Assembly (NCBI RefSeq): GCF_000722705.1 | Contig: NZ_JPFW01000001.1 | Coordinates: 62,001-126,000, forward strand | Length of the DNA: 64,000 bases | Direction: 5' to 3' | DNA from: Streptococcus mitis | GTDB taxonomy: Bacteria > Bacillota > Bacilli > Lactobacillales > Streptococcaceae | Shown here: positions 23,927-33,761 of the stretch, in pieces | Numbering within the stretch: position 1 is the first letter of the stretch | Layout of the letters: the number at the start of each line of letters is the position of its first letter | The notes under the pieces: generated by a model | What the model was told of the DNA's origin: nothing | What the model saw: only the letters and a program-made list of their open reading frames with translations | Database searches by the model: none | Made by a program: the position numbers and the translations under genes

Positions 23927-25273
23927 ATGATGAAGTTCATATTGGATATTGTTAGTACACCAGCTATTTTAGTGGCTTTAATTGCAATCTTAGGATTAGT
24001 TCTTCAGAAGAAGAAATTACCTGATATTATTAAAGGTGGAATTAAGACATTTGTTGGTTTCTTAGTTGTATCTGGTGGTGCAGGAATTGTACAAAATTCT
24101 TTAAATCCATTTGGTACCATGTTTGAACATGCTTTTCATTTATCTGGAGTTGTTCCGAATAATGAAGCAATTGTAGCTGTAGCTTTAACGACATATGGCT
24201 CAGCTACTGCAATGATTATGTTTGCAGGTATGGTATTCAATATCTTAATCGCTCGTTTTACTCGATTCAAATATATCTTTTTAACAGGGCACCACACTCT
24301 ATATATGGCGTGTATGATTGCGGTCATTTTATCAGTTGCTGGCTTTACAAGTTTGCCTCTTATCTTACTAGGAGGATTAGCACTCGGTATTATTATGAGT
24401 ATTTCCCCAGCATTTGTGCAAAAATATATGGTTCAATTAACTGGAAATGACAAGGTGGCTTTAGGTCATTTCAGTTCTTTGGGATATTGGTTGAGTGGTT
24501 TTACTGGTAGCCTTATCGGTGACAAATCAAAATCAACAGAGGACATTAAATTTCCAAAGAGTTTAGCTTTTTTACGTGATAGTACTGTTAGTATTACTTT
24601 ATCCATGGCAGTTATCTACATTATTGTAGCTATCTTTGCAGGGTCAGAATATATAGAAAAAGAAATCAGTAGTGGTACAAGTGGTCTAGTTTATGCTTTA
24701 CAATTAGCAGGTCAATTTGCAGCAGGGGTATTTGTTATTTTAGCAGGTGTTCGCCTTATTTTAGGTGAAATTGTTCCAGCCTTTAAAGGTATTTCAGAGC
24801 GTCTTGTACCTAATTCAAAACCTGCTTTGGATTGTCCGATTGTTTATACTTATGCACCTAATGCAGTTCTAATTGGATTTATCTCTAGTTTTGTTGGTGG
24901 TTTAGTAAGTATGGCAATTATGATTGCTTCAGGAACAGTTGTTATCTTACCAGGCGTTGTGCCTCATTTCTTCTGTGGAGCGACTGCAGGTGTCATTGGG
25001 AATGCATCTGGTGGTGTTCGAGGAGCCACTATTGGAGCATTTTTACAAGGTATTTTAATCAGTTTTCTTCCAGTCTTTTTAATGCCAGTTTTGGGAGGAC
25101 TTGGTTTCCAAGGATCAACTTTCTCAGATGCAGATTTTGGTCTATCAGGAATTGTTTTAGGAATGTTGAATCAATTTGGCTCACAAGCAGGCATTATTAT
25201 TGGTCTTGTTCTTATTCTAACAGTTATGTTTGGAGTATCCTTTATTAAAAAGCCATCTGCAAAGGAGGAATAA
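23927..25273 (+). CDS. PTS IIC permease, ascorbate family (UlaA/SgaT)
   Basis: A 448-aa membrane protein of the SgaT/UlaA family with about 11 hydrophobic segments. Landmarks are KTFVGFLVVSGGAGIVQNSL, the central GHFSSLGYWLSGFTGSLIGD, and FFCGATAGVIGNASGGVRGA. It carries ascorbate or a related sugar acid across the membrane. It follows IIB by 12 nt with GGAGG upstream. Confidence 0.9.
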   Translation: MMKFILDIVSTPAILVALIAILGLVLQKKKLPDIIKGGIKTFVGFLVVSGGAGIVQNSLNPFGTMFEHAFHLSGVVPNNEAIVAVALTTYGSATAMIMFAGMVFNILIARFTRFKYIFLTGHHTLYMACMIAVILSVAGFTSLPLILLGGLALGIIMSISPAFVQKYMVQLTGNDKVALGHFSSLGYWLSGFTGSLIGDKSKSTEDIKFPKSLAFLRDSTVSITLSMAVIYIIVAIFAGSEYIEKEISSGTSGLVYALQLAGQFAAGVFVILAGVRLILGEIVPAFKGISERLVPNSKPALDCPIVYTYAPNAVLIGFISSFVGGLVSMAIMIASGTVVILPGVVPHFFCGATAGVIGNASGGVRGATIGAFLQGILISFLPVFLMPVLGGLGFQGSTFSDADFGLSGIVLGMLNQFGSQAGIIIGLVLILTVMFGVSFIKKPSAKEE

Positions 25274-25276
25274 GGG

Positions 25277-26134
25277 ATGATTTTAAGTGAAAATAGAGAA
25301 GATGAGTTAAGAAAATTTGCAACGAAAATCCGATTAAATACTCTTAGAACATTGAATCATCTTGGATTCGGCCATTATGGAGGGAGTCTGTCTATAGTAG
25401 AAGTTTTAGCGGTGCTTTATGGTGAAATAATGCCAATGACTCCAGAAATATTTGCATCACGAGATAGAGATTATTTTGTTTTATCCAAGGGTCATGCTGG
25501 ACCAGCTTTGTACAGCACACTCTATTTGAATGGTTTCTTTGACAAAGAATTCTTATATTCTTTAAATACAAATGGAACCAAATTACCGTCTCATCCTGAT
25601 AGAAATCTAACGCCGGGCATAGATATGACAACTGGCTCCCTAGGACAAGGAATTAGTGTCGCAACCGGACTTGCATATGGTCAGAGAATAAGAAAAAGTC
25701 CCTTTTATACATATGCCATTGTTGGAGATGGTGAGTTAAATGAGGGACAATGTTGGGAGGCTATACAGTTTGCTTCTCATCAACAGTTATCTAATTTAAT
25801 TGTATTTGTAGACGATAACAAAAAACAATTAGATGGTTTTACAAAGGATATTTGTAATCCAGGAGATTTTGTAGAAAAATTCTCAGCATTTGGATTTGAA
25901 TCCATTAGGGTCAATGGTTCAGATATTAGAGAAATTTATGAAGGGATTGTTCAATTAAAACAGTCAAATAATTCATCACCTAAGTGTATTGTATTAGATA
26001 CTATTAAAGGTCAGGGGGTTCAAGAGCTGGAAGAAATGAAATCCAATCATCATCTCCGCCCTACTGTAGAGGAGAGACAAATGTTAACTTCAGTTGTAGA
26101 AAGATTAAGTCAGGAATTGGAGGAAACAGAATGA
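25277..26134 (+). CDS. Transketolase, N-terminal (TPP-binding) subunit
   Basis: The 285-aa protein is the thiamine-diphosphate-binding half of a split transketolase: KGHAGPALYSTLYL, TTGSLGQGISVATGLAYGQR, and the TPP/Mg motif VGDGELNEGQCWEA...DDNKKQLDG. It works with the next gene as a heterodimeric enzyme. Its place behind an ascorbate-type PTS suggests conversion of the imported sugar acid into pentose-phosphate intermediates. Only 3 nt separate it from the IIC gene, and it overlaps the next gene by 4 nt. Confidence 0.92.
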   Translation: MILSENREDELRKFATKIRLNTLRTLNHLGFGHYGGSLSIVEVLAVLYGEIMPMTPEIFASRDRDYFVLSKGHAGPALYSTLYLNGFFDKEFLYSLNTNGTKLPSHPDRNLTPGIDMTTGSLGQGISVATGLAYGQRIRKSPFYTYAIVGDGELNEGQCWEAIQFASHQQLSNLIVFVDDNKKQLDGFTKDICNPGDFVEKFSAFGFESIRVNGSDIREIYEGIVQLKQSNNSSPKCIVLDTIKGQGVQELEEMKSNHHLRPTVEERQMLTSVVERLSQELEETE

Positions 26135-27063
26135 TGAGAAGTACGAAAGAATTACGACATGTGTATAGAGATTTCCTTCTAGAGGCTAACCAAAGTTATT
26201 CTGATATAGTAGTTTTAGAAGCAGATTTGTCAAGTTCGATGGCTACTAATAATCTTGAAAAGGACTTTGGAGACCGTTATGTGAATGTTGGGATTATGGA
26301 AGCAGAAATGGTAGGCCTTGCAGCAGGTTTATCTATTCAGGGTTTTAGACCTTATCTTCATACATTTGGCCCTTTTGCTTCACGAAGAGTATTTGATCAA
26401 TTATTTATTTCTCTTGGATACGCACAATTGGATGCCACTGTGATTGGGTCAGATGCAGGAGTAACTGCGGAAATGAATGGTGGGACACATATGCCATTTG
26501 AAGAAATTGGATTGTTACGTTTAATTCCTAAATCAATCATTTTCGAAGCAACTGATGATATCCAATTTCGTGAAATCTTGAATCAGACATTAGACTTAAA
26601 AGGACTAAAATATATTCGAACAATTAGAAAAGCTCCAGAGGCTGTATATCAAGGTGGAGAAGATTTTTCTAAAGGTTATATTGAGTTAAGACATGGTGAA
26701 GATGTTGTAATAGTTGCTTCTGGAATAATGGTTGCTCCAAGTATTCGAGTTGCGGATGAACTGTCTAAATTAGGTTATTCAGTAGGTGTCATAGATTTAT
26801 TTAGAATCAAACCAATACCAGAACAGATAAAAACAATGTTAAGTGGAAAAACTGTATTTACTGTAGAAAACCACAATCAGATAGGTGGAATCGGCAGTGC
26901 TTTATGTGAATTATTCTCTGATGATGGAATAACAAAAATTCATCGGATGGGTGTTCAAGAAAAATTTGGTCAAGTAGGGAAAATGGATTATCTTCTTAAT
27001 GAGTATGGTTTGAGTGAATCGAATATAAAAGAGAAGGTTCTAGAGTTTTATAATGCAAGATAG
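26131..27063 (+). CDS. Transketolase, C-terminal subunit
   Basis: 310 aa: pyrimidine-binding domain with the catalytic glutamate in NVGIMEAEMVGLAAGLS, then the transketolase C-terminal domain (about 185-305; GVIDLFRIKPIP, VENHNQIGGIGSALCE). It starts by ATGA overlap with the N-terminal subunit. Last gene of the ascorbate-type operon. Confidence 0.92.
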   Translation: MMRSTKELRHVYRDFLLEANQSYSDIVVLEADLSSSMATNNLEKDFGDRYVNVGIMEAEMVGLAAGLSIQGFRPYLHTFGPFASRRVFDQLFISLGYAQLDATVIGSDAGVTAEMNGGTHMPFEEIGLLRLIPKSIIFEATDDIQFREILNQTLDLKGLKYIRTIRKAPEAVYQGGEDFSKGYIELRHGEDVVIVASGIMVAPSIRVADELSKLGYSVGVIDLFRIKPIPEQIKTMLSGKTVFTVENHNQIGGIGSALCELFSDDGITKIHRMGVQEKFGQVGKMDYLLNEYGLSESNIKEKVLEFYNAR

Positions 27064-27115
27064 ATGTTAAATACACTTATCTGAAAGAATTTCTGTAAAA
27101 ATTACATTACGTTAT

Positions 27116-27183
27116 TTAAAGCAAGCGGATTAAAAAGCATATTCTGGTCATCAGAAAGTGCCCTGATCCGCTTTGTTGTTTTT
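27116..27183 (+). terminator. Terminator after the transketolase operon
   Basis: AAAGCAAGCGGAT (27117-27129) pairs with GATCCGCTTTGTT (27166-27178) around a longer internal region, followed by TTTTTAATTTT. A second small hairpin may form inside (TTCTGGTCATCAGAA). Confidence 0.65.
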
Positions 27184-27210
27184 AATTTTAAATATTTCAG
27201 ATGTATATAG

Positions 27211-27225
27211 AATTTTCTGAAAATT
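27211..27225 (+). promoter_or_regulatory. Perfect CodY box upstream of ilvD
   Basis: AATTTTCTGAAAATT matches the CodY consensus AATTTTCWGAAAATT at all 15 positions. It lies about 38 bp before the ilvD -10 box (TATAAT 27263-27268, extended by TGC), where CodY commonly represses branched-chain amino acid genes. Confidence 0.85.
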
Positions 27226-27295
27226 CAAGAATTTTCTTCTGTTCATTGCTTTTAAAATGTGCTATAATAGTAAAAACTGAAATGGGAGGGATAAG

Positions 27296-28999
27296 ATGAC
27301 TGAATTAGATAAACGTCACCGCAGTAGCATTTATGACAGCATGGTTAAATCACCAAACCGTGCCATGCTTCGTGCGACTGGTATGACAGATAAGGACTTT
27401 GAAACACCGATTGTAGGGGTTATTTCGACTTGGGCGGAAAATACACCATGTAACATTCACTTGCATGATTTTGGGAAATTAGCCAAAGAAGGTATCAAAT
27501 CGGCAGGTGCTTGGCCTGTACAATTTGGGACTATCACTGTAGCGGACGGGATTGCCATGGGAACGCCTGGTATGCGCTTCTCTTTGACATCTCGTGATAT
27601 CATTGCGGACTCAATCGAGGCGGCTATGGGTGGTCACAACGTGGATGCCTTCGTCGCTATCGGTGGCTGTGACAAGAACATGCCGGGTTCTATGATTGCC
27701 ATTGCTAATATGGATATTCCAGCTATTTTCGCCTATGGTGGAACCATTGCACCGGGAAATCTTGATGGCAAAGATATTGACTTGGTTTCTGTTTTTGAGG
27801 GTATCGGGAAATGGAACCACGGTGACATGACGGCTGAGGACGTGAAACGTCTCGAATGTAATGCCTGCCCTGGCCCTGGTGGCTGTGGTGGTATGTACAC
27901 TGCTAATACCATGGCGACTGCTATCGAAGTTCTCGGTATGAGTTTGCCAGGTTCATCCTCGCACCCAGCTGAATCAGCTGACAAGAAAGAAGATATCGAA
28001 GCAGCAGGACGTGCTGTTGTTAAGATGTTGGAACTTGGTCTCAAGCCATCAGATATCTTGACTCGTGAAGCCTTTGAAGATGCCATTACTGTAACTATGG
28101 CTCTCGGTGGTTCTACAAATGCCACTCTTCACTTGCTTGCCATTGCCCATGCTGCCAATGTTGACTTGTCACTTGAGGACTTCAATACGATCCAAGAGCG
28201 TGTGCCTCACTTGGCTGACTTGAAACCATCTGGTCAGTATGTCTTCCAAGACCTCTACGAAGTCGGTGGTGTGCCTGCGGTTATGAGATATCTCTTGGCA
28301 AATGGTTTCCTTCATGGAGACCGCATCACATGTACTGGTAAGACTGTTGCTGAGAACTTAGCTGACTTTGCAGACCTCACCCCAGGTCAAAAAGTCATCA
28401 TGCCACTTGAAAATCCAAAACGTGCGGATGGTCCGCTTATTATCTTAAACGGAAACCTCGCTCCTGACGGTGCAGTTGCCAAGGTATCAGGTGTTAAAGT
28501 GCGTCGTCACGTTGGACCGGCTAAGGTCTTTGACTCAGAAGAAGATGCGATTCAGGCCGTTTTGACAGATGAAATCGTTGATGGCGATGTAGTCGTTGTT
28601 CGTTTCGTTGGACCTAAGGGTGGTCCTGGTATGCCTGAGATGCTGTCACTTTCATCAATGATTGTTGGTAAAGGTCAAGGAGACAAGGTTGCACTCTTGA
28701 CAGACGGACGTTTCTCTGGTGGTACTTATGGTCTCGTTGTTGGACATATCGCTCCTGAAGCTCAGGATGGTGGACCAATTGCCTATCTTCGTACAGGCGA
28801 TATCGTTACAGTTGACCAAGATACCAAAGAAATTTCTATGGCTGTATCGGAAGAAGAACTTGAAAAACGCAAGGCAGAAACAACCTTGCCACCACTTTAC
28901 AGCCGTGGTGTTCTTGGTAAATATGCCCACATCGTATCATCTGCTTCACGCGGAGCCGTGACAGACTTCTGGAATATGGACAAGTCAGGTAAAAAATAA
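27296..28999 (+). CDS. ilvD: Dihydroxy-acid dehydratase
   Basis: IlvD removes water from 2,3-dihydroxy-isovalerate and its methyl-valerate analogue in valine and isoleucine synthesis. The 567-aa protein has the iron-sulfur ligands in [21 protein letters not shown] and [19 protein letters not shown], and the C-terminal swivelling beta-barrel with [26 protein letters not shown] precedes ATG. Likely repressed by CodY through the perfect box upstream. Confidence 0.97.
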   Translation: MTELDKRHRSSIYDSMVKSPNRAMLRATGMTDKDFETPIVGVISTWAENTPCNIHLHDFGKLAKEGIKSAGAWPVQFGTITVADGIAMGTPGMRFSLTSRDIIADSIEAAMGGHNVDAFVAIGGCDKNMPGSMIAIANMDIPAIFAYGGTIAPGNLDGKDIDLVSVFEGIGKWNHGDMTAEDVKRLECNACPGPGGCGGMYTANTMATAIEVLGMSLPGSSSHPAESADKKEDIEAAGRAVVKMLELGLKPSDILTREAFEDAITVTMALGGSTNATLHLLAIAHAANVDLSLEDFNTIQERVPHLADLKPSGQYVFQDLYEVGGVPAVMRYLLANGFLHGDRITCTGKTVAENLADFADLTPGQKVIMPLENPKRADGPLIILNGNLAPDGAVAKVSGVKVRRHVGPAKVFDSEEDAIQAVLTDEIVDGDVVVVRFVGPKGGPGMPEMLSLSSMIVGKGQGDKVALLTDGRFSGGTYGLVVGHIAPEAQDGGPIAYLRTGDIVTVDQDTKEISMAVSEEELEKRKAETTLPPLYSRGVLGKYAHIVSSASRGAVTDFWNMDKSGKK

Positions 29000-29003
29000 A
29001 CTC

Positions 29004-29036
29004 AAAAAGCAAGCCAACTTCGGCTTGCTTCTTTTC
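29004..29036. terminator. Two-way terminator between ilvD and the PaaD-like gene
   Basis: AAAAAGCAAGCC-AACTTC-GGCTTGCTTCTTTT, a 9-bp stem flanked by an A run and a T run, in the 60-bp gap between two convergent genes. Confidence 0.85.
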
Positions 29037-29059
29037 ATCTTCAAAAGTAATTTTCCTGC

Positions 29060-29401
29060 TTAACGAGGTGGTAGTCCAAGGGCAATACGGCCGTAGCGAC
29101 TGATTCGTGTGATTTTCCAAGCAGGTGACCAGGTAACTTCAACCTTGACATCTTCGATACCCTCGATTTGTTTGAGACCTGCCACGATTTCGATAGGCAG
29201 GCTTTCGGCACAATCGCAGGCAGTATCGGTGAAGGTCATGACAATCTTACAGAGACCTGTTTCATCCAGATTGATTTCATAAATCAACCCTAGATTGTAA
29301 ACATCCAATTCCACATCTGTATCAAAAACCTTCTCTAGTTTTTCGATAATTTGGTCTTGTAAGGCCAAAGCACGGTCATTGATTTTGATATCCTCTCTCA
29401 T
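29060..29401 (-). CDS. MIP18/PaaD-family iron-sulfur assembly protein (SufT-like)
   Basis: A 113-aa DUF59/MIP18 protein: DVYNLGLIYEINLDE, then the conserved MTFTDTACDCAESLP with cysteines, and VEVTWSPAWKITRISRYGR. Members help to mature [Fe-S] proteins. It sits tail to tail with ilvD, whose product needs an iron-sulfur cluster, which is suggestive. GGAGGG lies before the ATG. Confidence 0.88.
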   Translation of the reverse strand: MREDIKINDRALALQDQIIEKLEKVFDTDVELDVYNLGLIYEINLDETGLCKIVMTFTDTACDCAESLPIEIVAGLKQIEGIEDVKVEVTWSPAWKITRISRYGRIALGLPPR

Positions 29402-29470
29402 TACAGTCCCTCCACGTGATAAATATCCTCTATTTTCTCATAATTCTGACAATTTGGCAAGTTTTTGATG

Positions 29471-29495
29471 AATTTTCTGAAAAATATGATAAAAT
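29471..29495 (+). promoter_or_regulatory. Rgg promoter with CodY-like box
   Basis: AATTTTCTGAAAAAT (29471-29485) differs from the CodY consensus at one position and ends 4 bp before the -10 TAAAAT (29490-29495), so it covers the -35 region of the Rgg gene. Confidence 0.65.
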
Positions 29496-29524
29496 GAAGA
29501 AAATACGGAATCAAGGGGAAGCCT

Positions 29525-30376
29525 ATGGAGCAGATTGGAAAAGTCTTTAGACAATTACGAGAGTCAAGAAATATCTCGCTGAGACAAGCAACTGGGGGAC
29601 AATTTTCGCCGTCTATGTTGTCCCGATTTGAAACTGGTCAGAGTGAGCTTTCGGTGGAAAAGTTTCTATTTGCCCTAGAAAATATATCTGCCAGTGTGGA
29701 GGAAATCCTCTTTCTTGCGAGAGGTTTCCAGTATGATACAGATTCTGAGTTGAGAAAAGAAATCATAGATGTCTTGGATCCAAAGAACATAGCTCCGCTT
29801 GAGGACTTGTATCGCAGGGAGTATCAAAAGCATGCCCATTCTCAAAACAAACAGAAACATATTCTAAATGCCATTCTTATCAAGTCTTATATGAAGAGTA
29901 TGGATGAAAGCGTAGAGTTAACGGCAGAGGAAGGGAAAGTCCTTCATGATTATTTGTTTTCTACCGAGATCTGGGGAATCTATGAACTCAATTTATTTTC
30001 AGTCAGTTCACCATTTCTATCTGTTTCTCTTTTCACTAGGTATGTTAGAGAAATGGTACGTAAATCTGATTTTCTAATGGAAATGTCTGGCAATCGAAAC
30101 CTGTTTCACACTATACTATTGAATGGCTTTTTAGCCAGCATTGAGTGTGAAGAATTTACCAATGCCTCTTATTTTAAACGTGTTATCGAAGAGCATTTCT
30201 ACAATGAAAATGAAACCTATTTCCGAACGGTCTATTTGTGGGCGGAAGGTCTCCTTGATAGCAAGCAAGGTAGAGTCAAGGAAGGTCAGAAAAAGATGGA
30301 GGATGCTGTCCGTATTTTTGAGATGCTTGGCTGTAATAAATCTGCCGAATACTATAGAAAAACGACCGATTGTTGA
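29525..30376 (+). CDS. Rgg/GadR/MutR-family transcriptional regulator
   Basis: The 283-aa protein has the Rgg N-terminal helix-turn-helix (IGKVFRQLRESRNISLRQAT, then SPSMLSRFETGQSELS; about residues 3-65) and the helical C-terminal Rgg domain (about 95-280). Rgg proteins are often controlled by short peptides, but I find no SHP-like gene on either side, so this may be an orphan that senses a non-local peptide or another ligand. The MFS gene 200 bp downstream on the same strand is the natural target candidate. A CodY-like box overlaps its promoter. Confidence 0.88.
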   Translation: MEQIGKVFRQLRESRNISLRQATGGQFSPSMLSRFETGQSELSVEKFLFALENISASVEEILFLARGFQYDTDSELRKEIIDVLDPKNIAPLEDLYRREYQKHAHSQNKQKHILNAILIKSYMKSMDESVELTAEEGKVLHDYLFSTEIWGIYELNLFSVSSPFLSVSLFTRYVREMVRKSDFLMEMSGNRNLFHTILLNGFLASIECEEFTNASYFKRVIEEHFYNENETYFRTVYLWAEGLLDSKQGRVKEGQKKMEDAVRIFEMLGCNKSAEYYRKTTDC

Positions 30377-30576
30377 ATATCTGCAAACTAAGAAAATAAT
30401 TTGAAATTTTAAGTGATAGAATTGTTGGGCTCTCTCGTGTCACTGGAGAAATTCTCTCGTTTCTTTTTGCTCATTTTATTTGTTGCATATATTCAAAAGT
30501 TTTTCCTCTAAAATTTCTAAGTGCTATACTATAGTCATACTTCACATAAAACTTCGAACAAGAAGGGAGATTACCT

Positions 30577-31824
30577 ATGAAACTATTGTTCAGAAATCAA
30601 GCTTATCGTCTCTTGACTTTGTCACGATTCTTCAATGCTTTTGGTGCTTCAATTTTTAACCTGGTATTTATCGTTTATGCATCGACCTTGCCACAAGCCT
30701 CTTTTGCGGTTGCTATGGCGAATATTGTCATGATTCTTCCGACTCTCTTTACAGTTTTTGTAGGGATTCGGGCAGATTACACGAGGGCCAAGGTCCAATG
30801 GATGGTTTATAGCGGTTTGTTTCAGGCGGTTTTATTTTTTCTGGCAGCCCTAGTTGTCCAGCAAGCTAGTCTCTTTGCCTTTTCTAGCCTGTGTTTAATC
30901 AATGTCATTAGTGATGTCATCAGTGATTTTGCAGGTGGCTTGCGCATGCCTCTCATTAAGGAAAAAGTAGCTGAAGACGATCTGATGGAGGCTTATTCTT
31001 TTAACCAGTTTATCACCTATATTTCAGCTATTGGTGGTCAAGCTTTTGGAGTCTGGCTCTTAGGTCTATCGGTCAACAATTTTTCCCTCGTTGCGGGAAT
31101 CAATGCCTGTTTCTTCCTAGTATCAGCCGTCATCCTCTTTTTAGGAAAAAGCAAATTGAGCCTGTCAATGTCATCTGCTGATGGTGAAATTCTAAAAAAT
31201 GAGAAGCTTCCGATCAAAGAGCAGTTCCTAACGATTTATCGAAATTTACGTCTCGTTTTTCTTAAAGGTGGACAGAAAAACTTTGGATTCATGATCTTTG
31301 CTGTCTTGCTTATCAATGCCTTGGGTGGCGCTTTAGGAAGCATCTATAACATCTTCTTTTTGAGCCATTCTCTTTTGGACTTTTCTTACACAGAGGCATT
31401 ATTTATCAGTCAATTCTGTGCTTTGTTAGCAATCATCATCAGTAGCCTTACAGGCAATGATTATTTTGGGAAGCAGTCCTTGCCTAGATTGATGATGTGG
31501 GTGACCGTAGGACTCAGTCTAGTTGGTCTAGCTAATGTATTCAATCAAGTCGTACTTGGTTTACTATTTCTCTGTTCAACTCTGTATGTGTCTGGTAAAG
31601 TTCAACCAAAGATTAGTGCCATGCTCCTGAAAAATCTAGCTCCAGAGGTTCTAGCTCGTACCAGTAATTTTTTAGGTTTATTGTTTACCTTATCCATACC
31701 TGTGGGAACAGCCTGTTTTTCACTTGTAGCTGTATGGAATATACAGTTGACTTGGATGCTATTTGTTGGTCTTTCCTTGCTAGCTATTCTTTTGACAGTT
31801 ATTAATCTCAAAAATGATATCTAA
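30577..31824 (+). CDS. MFS transporter
   Basis: 415 aa with about 12 hydrophobic segments; N-terminal MFS signature region around FVGIRADYTRAKVQWMVYSG and a loop of about 45 hydrophilic residues (195-240) between the halves. It is like other Rgg-linked multidrug or macrolide-type exporters (MefA-like size), but the substrate is unknown. It has its own promoter (TATACT 30525-30530, extended by TGC) and GGGAGA as ribosome site. Confidence 0.82.
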   Translation: MKLLFRNQAYRLLTLSRFFNAFGASIFNLVFIVYASTLPQASFAVAMANIVMILPTLFTVFVGIRADYTRAKVQWMVYSGLFQAVLFFLAALVVQQASLFAFSSLCLINVISDVISDFAGGLRMPLIKEKVAEDDLMEAYSFNQFITYISAIGGQAFGVWLLGLSVNNFSLVAGINACFFLVSAVILFLGKSKLSLSMSSADGEILKNEKLPIKEQFLTIYRNLRLVFLKGGQKNFGFMIFAVLLINALGGALGSIYNIFFLSHSLLDFSYTEALFISQFCALLAIIISSLTGNDYFGKQSLPRLMMWVTVGLSLVGLANVFNQVVLGLLFLCSTLYVSGKVQPKISAMLLKNLAPEVLARTSNFLGLLFTLSIPVGTACFSLVAVWNIQLTWMLFVGLSLLAILLTVINLKNDI

Positions 31825-31901
31825 ATCCTAATTTTTTTCTTACTGTTTTAATCCCTTTATTTATGGTAAAATAAGACTATTAAGTTTAAAGAGGACTCCC
31901 T

Positions 31902-33191
31902 ATGAAATTACAAAAACCAAAAGGAACGCAGGATATCTTGCCTGCTGAGTCTGCCAAGTGGCAGTATGTTGAGGGCTTTGCCCGTGAGATTTTCAAGCGC
32001 TATAACTATGCGGAAGTGCGTACGCCTATTTTCGAGCATTACGAGGTTATCAGTCGCTCTGTCGGAGATACAACGGATATCGTAACCAAGGAAATGTACG
32101 ACTTCTATGACAAGGGTGACCGTCATATCACCCTCCGTCCAGAAGGAACTGCGCCAGTTGTCCGTTCTTATGTGGAAAATAAACTCTTCGCTCCAGAAGT
32201 GCAAAAGCCAAGTAAGTTCTACTACATGGGCCCTATGTTCCGCTATGAGCGTCCACAGGCAGGGCGTTTGCGCCAGTTCCACCAGATTGGTGTTGAGTGC
32301 TTTGGCTCTAGTAATCCAGCTACCGATGTGGAAACGATTGCTATGGCAGCCCATTTCTTGAAAGAAATCGGCATCCAAGGTGTCAAATTGCATCTTAACA
32401 CTCTTGGAAATACTGAGAGCCGTGCAGCCTACCGTCAAGCCTTGATTGACTATTTGACACCGCTCAAGGAGACCTTGTCTAAGGATAGCCAACGTCGTTT
32501 GGAGGAAAATCCTCTTCGTGTCTTGGACTCTAAAGAAAAAGAAGACAAGGTAGCAGTCGAGAATGCGCCTTCTATCTTGGACTTCCTTGATGAAGAAAGT
32601 CAAGCTCATTTTGATGCTGTGCGTCAGATGTTGGAAAATCTTGGAGTAGACTACATCATCGATACTAATATGGTGCGTGGTCTGGACTACTACAACCACA
32701 CCATTTTCGAGTTTATCACAGAGATTGAGGGCAATGACTTGACAGTCTGTGCGGGTGGTCGCTACGATGGTTTGGTTGCTTACTTTGGTGGCCCTGAAAC
32801 TGCTGGATTTGGTTTTGGACTCGGTGTAGAGCGTTTGCTTCTCATTCTTGAAAAGCAAGGTGTGGCCCTCCCTATCGAAAACGCTCTAGATGTTTATATC
32901 GCAGTCTTGGGTGATGGAGCAAATGTCAAAGCTCTAGAACTAGTACAAGCTCTTCGCCAACAAGGTTTCAAAGCAGAGCGTGATTACCTCAACCGTAAGC
33001 TCAAAGCTCAGTTCAAGTCAGCCGATGTCTTTGCTGCTAAGACCCTTATCACCCTAGGAGAGAGTGAAGTCGAAAGCGGACAAGTGACGGTCAAGAATAA
33101 TCAAACACGAGAAGAAGTGCAAGTGTCACTTGAGACAATCAGCCAAAACTTCTCAGAAATTTTTGAAAAACTAGGATTTTATACTCAATGA
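31902..33191 (+). CDS. hisS: Histidyl-tRNA synthetase
   Basis: A 429-aa class II synthetase. It shows KGTQDILP at the N terminus, motif 2 in [20 protein letters not shown], the histidine-specific [12 protein letters not shown], and motif 3 [15 protein letters not shown], then the anticodon-binding domain (about 330-425). AGAGGAC lies before the ATG; no T-box leader is visible in the 77-bp gap. The last codons and the stop (ACT CAA TGA) lie in a BOX element, so the C-terminal end may be strain-specific. Confidence 0.96.
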   Translation: MKLQKPKGTQDILPAESAKWQYVEGFAREIFKRYNYAEVRTPIFEHYEVISRSVGDTTDIVTKEMYDFYDKGDRHITLRPEGTAPVVRSYVENKLFAPEVQKPSKFYYMGPMFRYERPQAGRLRQFHQIGVECFGSSNPATDVETIAMAAHFLKEIGIQGVKLHLNTLGNTESRAAYRQALIDYLTPLKETLSKDSQRRLEENPLRVLDSKEKEDKVAVENAPSILDFLDEESQAHFDAVRQMLENLGVDYIIDTNMVRGLDYYNHTIFEFITEIEGNDLTVCAGGRYDGLVAYFGGPETAGFGFGLGVERLLLILEKQGVALPIENALDVYIAVLGDGANVKALELVQALRQQGFKAERDYLNRKLKAQFKSADVFAAKTLITLGESEVESGQVTVKNNQTREEVQVSLETISQNFSEIFEKLGFYTQ

Positions 33192-33286
33192 AAATCAAAG
33201 AGCAAACTAGAAAGCTAGCCGCAGGCTGTACTTGAGTACGGCAAGGTGAAGCTGACGTGGTTTGAATTTGATTTTCGAAGAGTATT
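33180..33286 (-). repeat. BOX element (C-A, reverse orientation)
   Basis: Starts ATACTCAATGAAAATCAAAG, contains CTAGCCGCAGGCTG and ACGGCAAGG, and ends TTTTCGAAGAGTATT: boxC and boxA read on the minus strand without boxB. Its first 11 bases supply the final hisS codons and stop. Confidence 0.9.
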
Positions 33287-33437
33287 AATAGTAGAAAAAT
33301 TAGTCAGGAACCTACTCCTGACCTTTTTCTTTTGCAAAATGACAAAAATCATAAACTTTTTGACAAATATGCTTGTCAAAAAGAAAAAGATGTGTTACAA
33401 TATAAGCAAGTTAAGAGAAAAGGAGAAAGGAACGATT

Positions 33438-33752
33438 ATGTGGGCATTAGGATTTGTACCTCTTGTGATTATGTATTATATCTACCATTCCCAAAAGGTC
33501 AAGAAACTAGAGAATAAAATCAAAAGAATTGAGCAAAAACAGAAAGGAAATAAAGAAATGTCAAGAATTTTAAAAGAATTGATTGGGAAAACACCGACAA
33601 TCGTTGGACAAGTTTTTGGAACAGACAACTGGGAAGTTGTAGATGTAGATGAGGAATGGGTCAAGCTACGTCGTGTTAATAAAAAAGGAAAAGAAAAATT
33701 CAAACTACAACGCATTGAGGATATCCAAACTGTTGAATTTGACGGAAAGTAG
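33438..33752 (+). CDS. Small membrane-anchored hypothetical protein
   Basis: A 104-aa protein with one N-terminal transmembrane helix (WALGFVPLVIMYYIYH), a lysine-rich coiled-coil-like stretch (KVKKLENKIKRIEQKQKG) and a C-terminal beta-rich part (TIVGQVFGTDNWEVVDVDEEW in outline). ATG 33438 has AAAGGAGAAAGG upstream. It opens a run of five tightly packed genes with an XRE regulator and membrane proteins. Function unknown. Confidence 0.78.
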   Translation: MWALGFVPLVIMYYIYHSQKVKKLENKIKRIEQKQKGNKEMSRILKELIGKTPTIVGQVFGTDNWEVVDVDEEWVKLRRVNKKGKEKFKLQRIEDIQTVEFDGK

Positions 33753-33761
33753 GTGTGTAAC

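Noticed and set aside
30377-30576. SHP-type pheromone gene beside the Rgg regulator
   Set aside because: I read this gap in all frames and found no short hydrophobic frame with a ribosome site.
31908-32858. Long minus-strand frame opposite hisS
   Set aside because: Composition follows the complement of hisS codons; no ribosome site or family pattern.
33246-33437. In-frame N-terminal extension of the 104-aa membrane protein
   Set aside because: It would begin inside the BOX element and has no ribosome site; ATG 33438 has a strong one.
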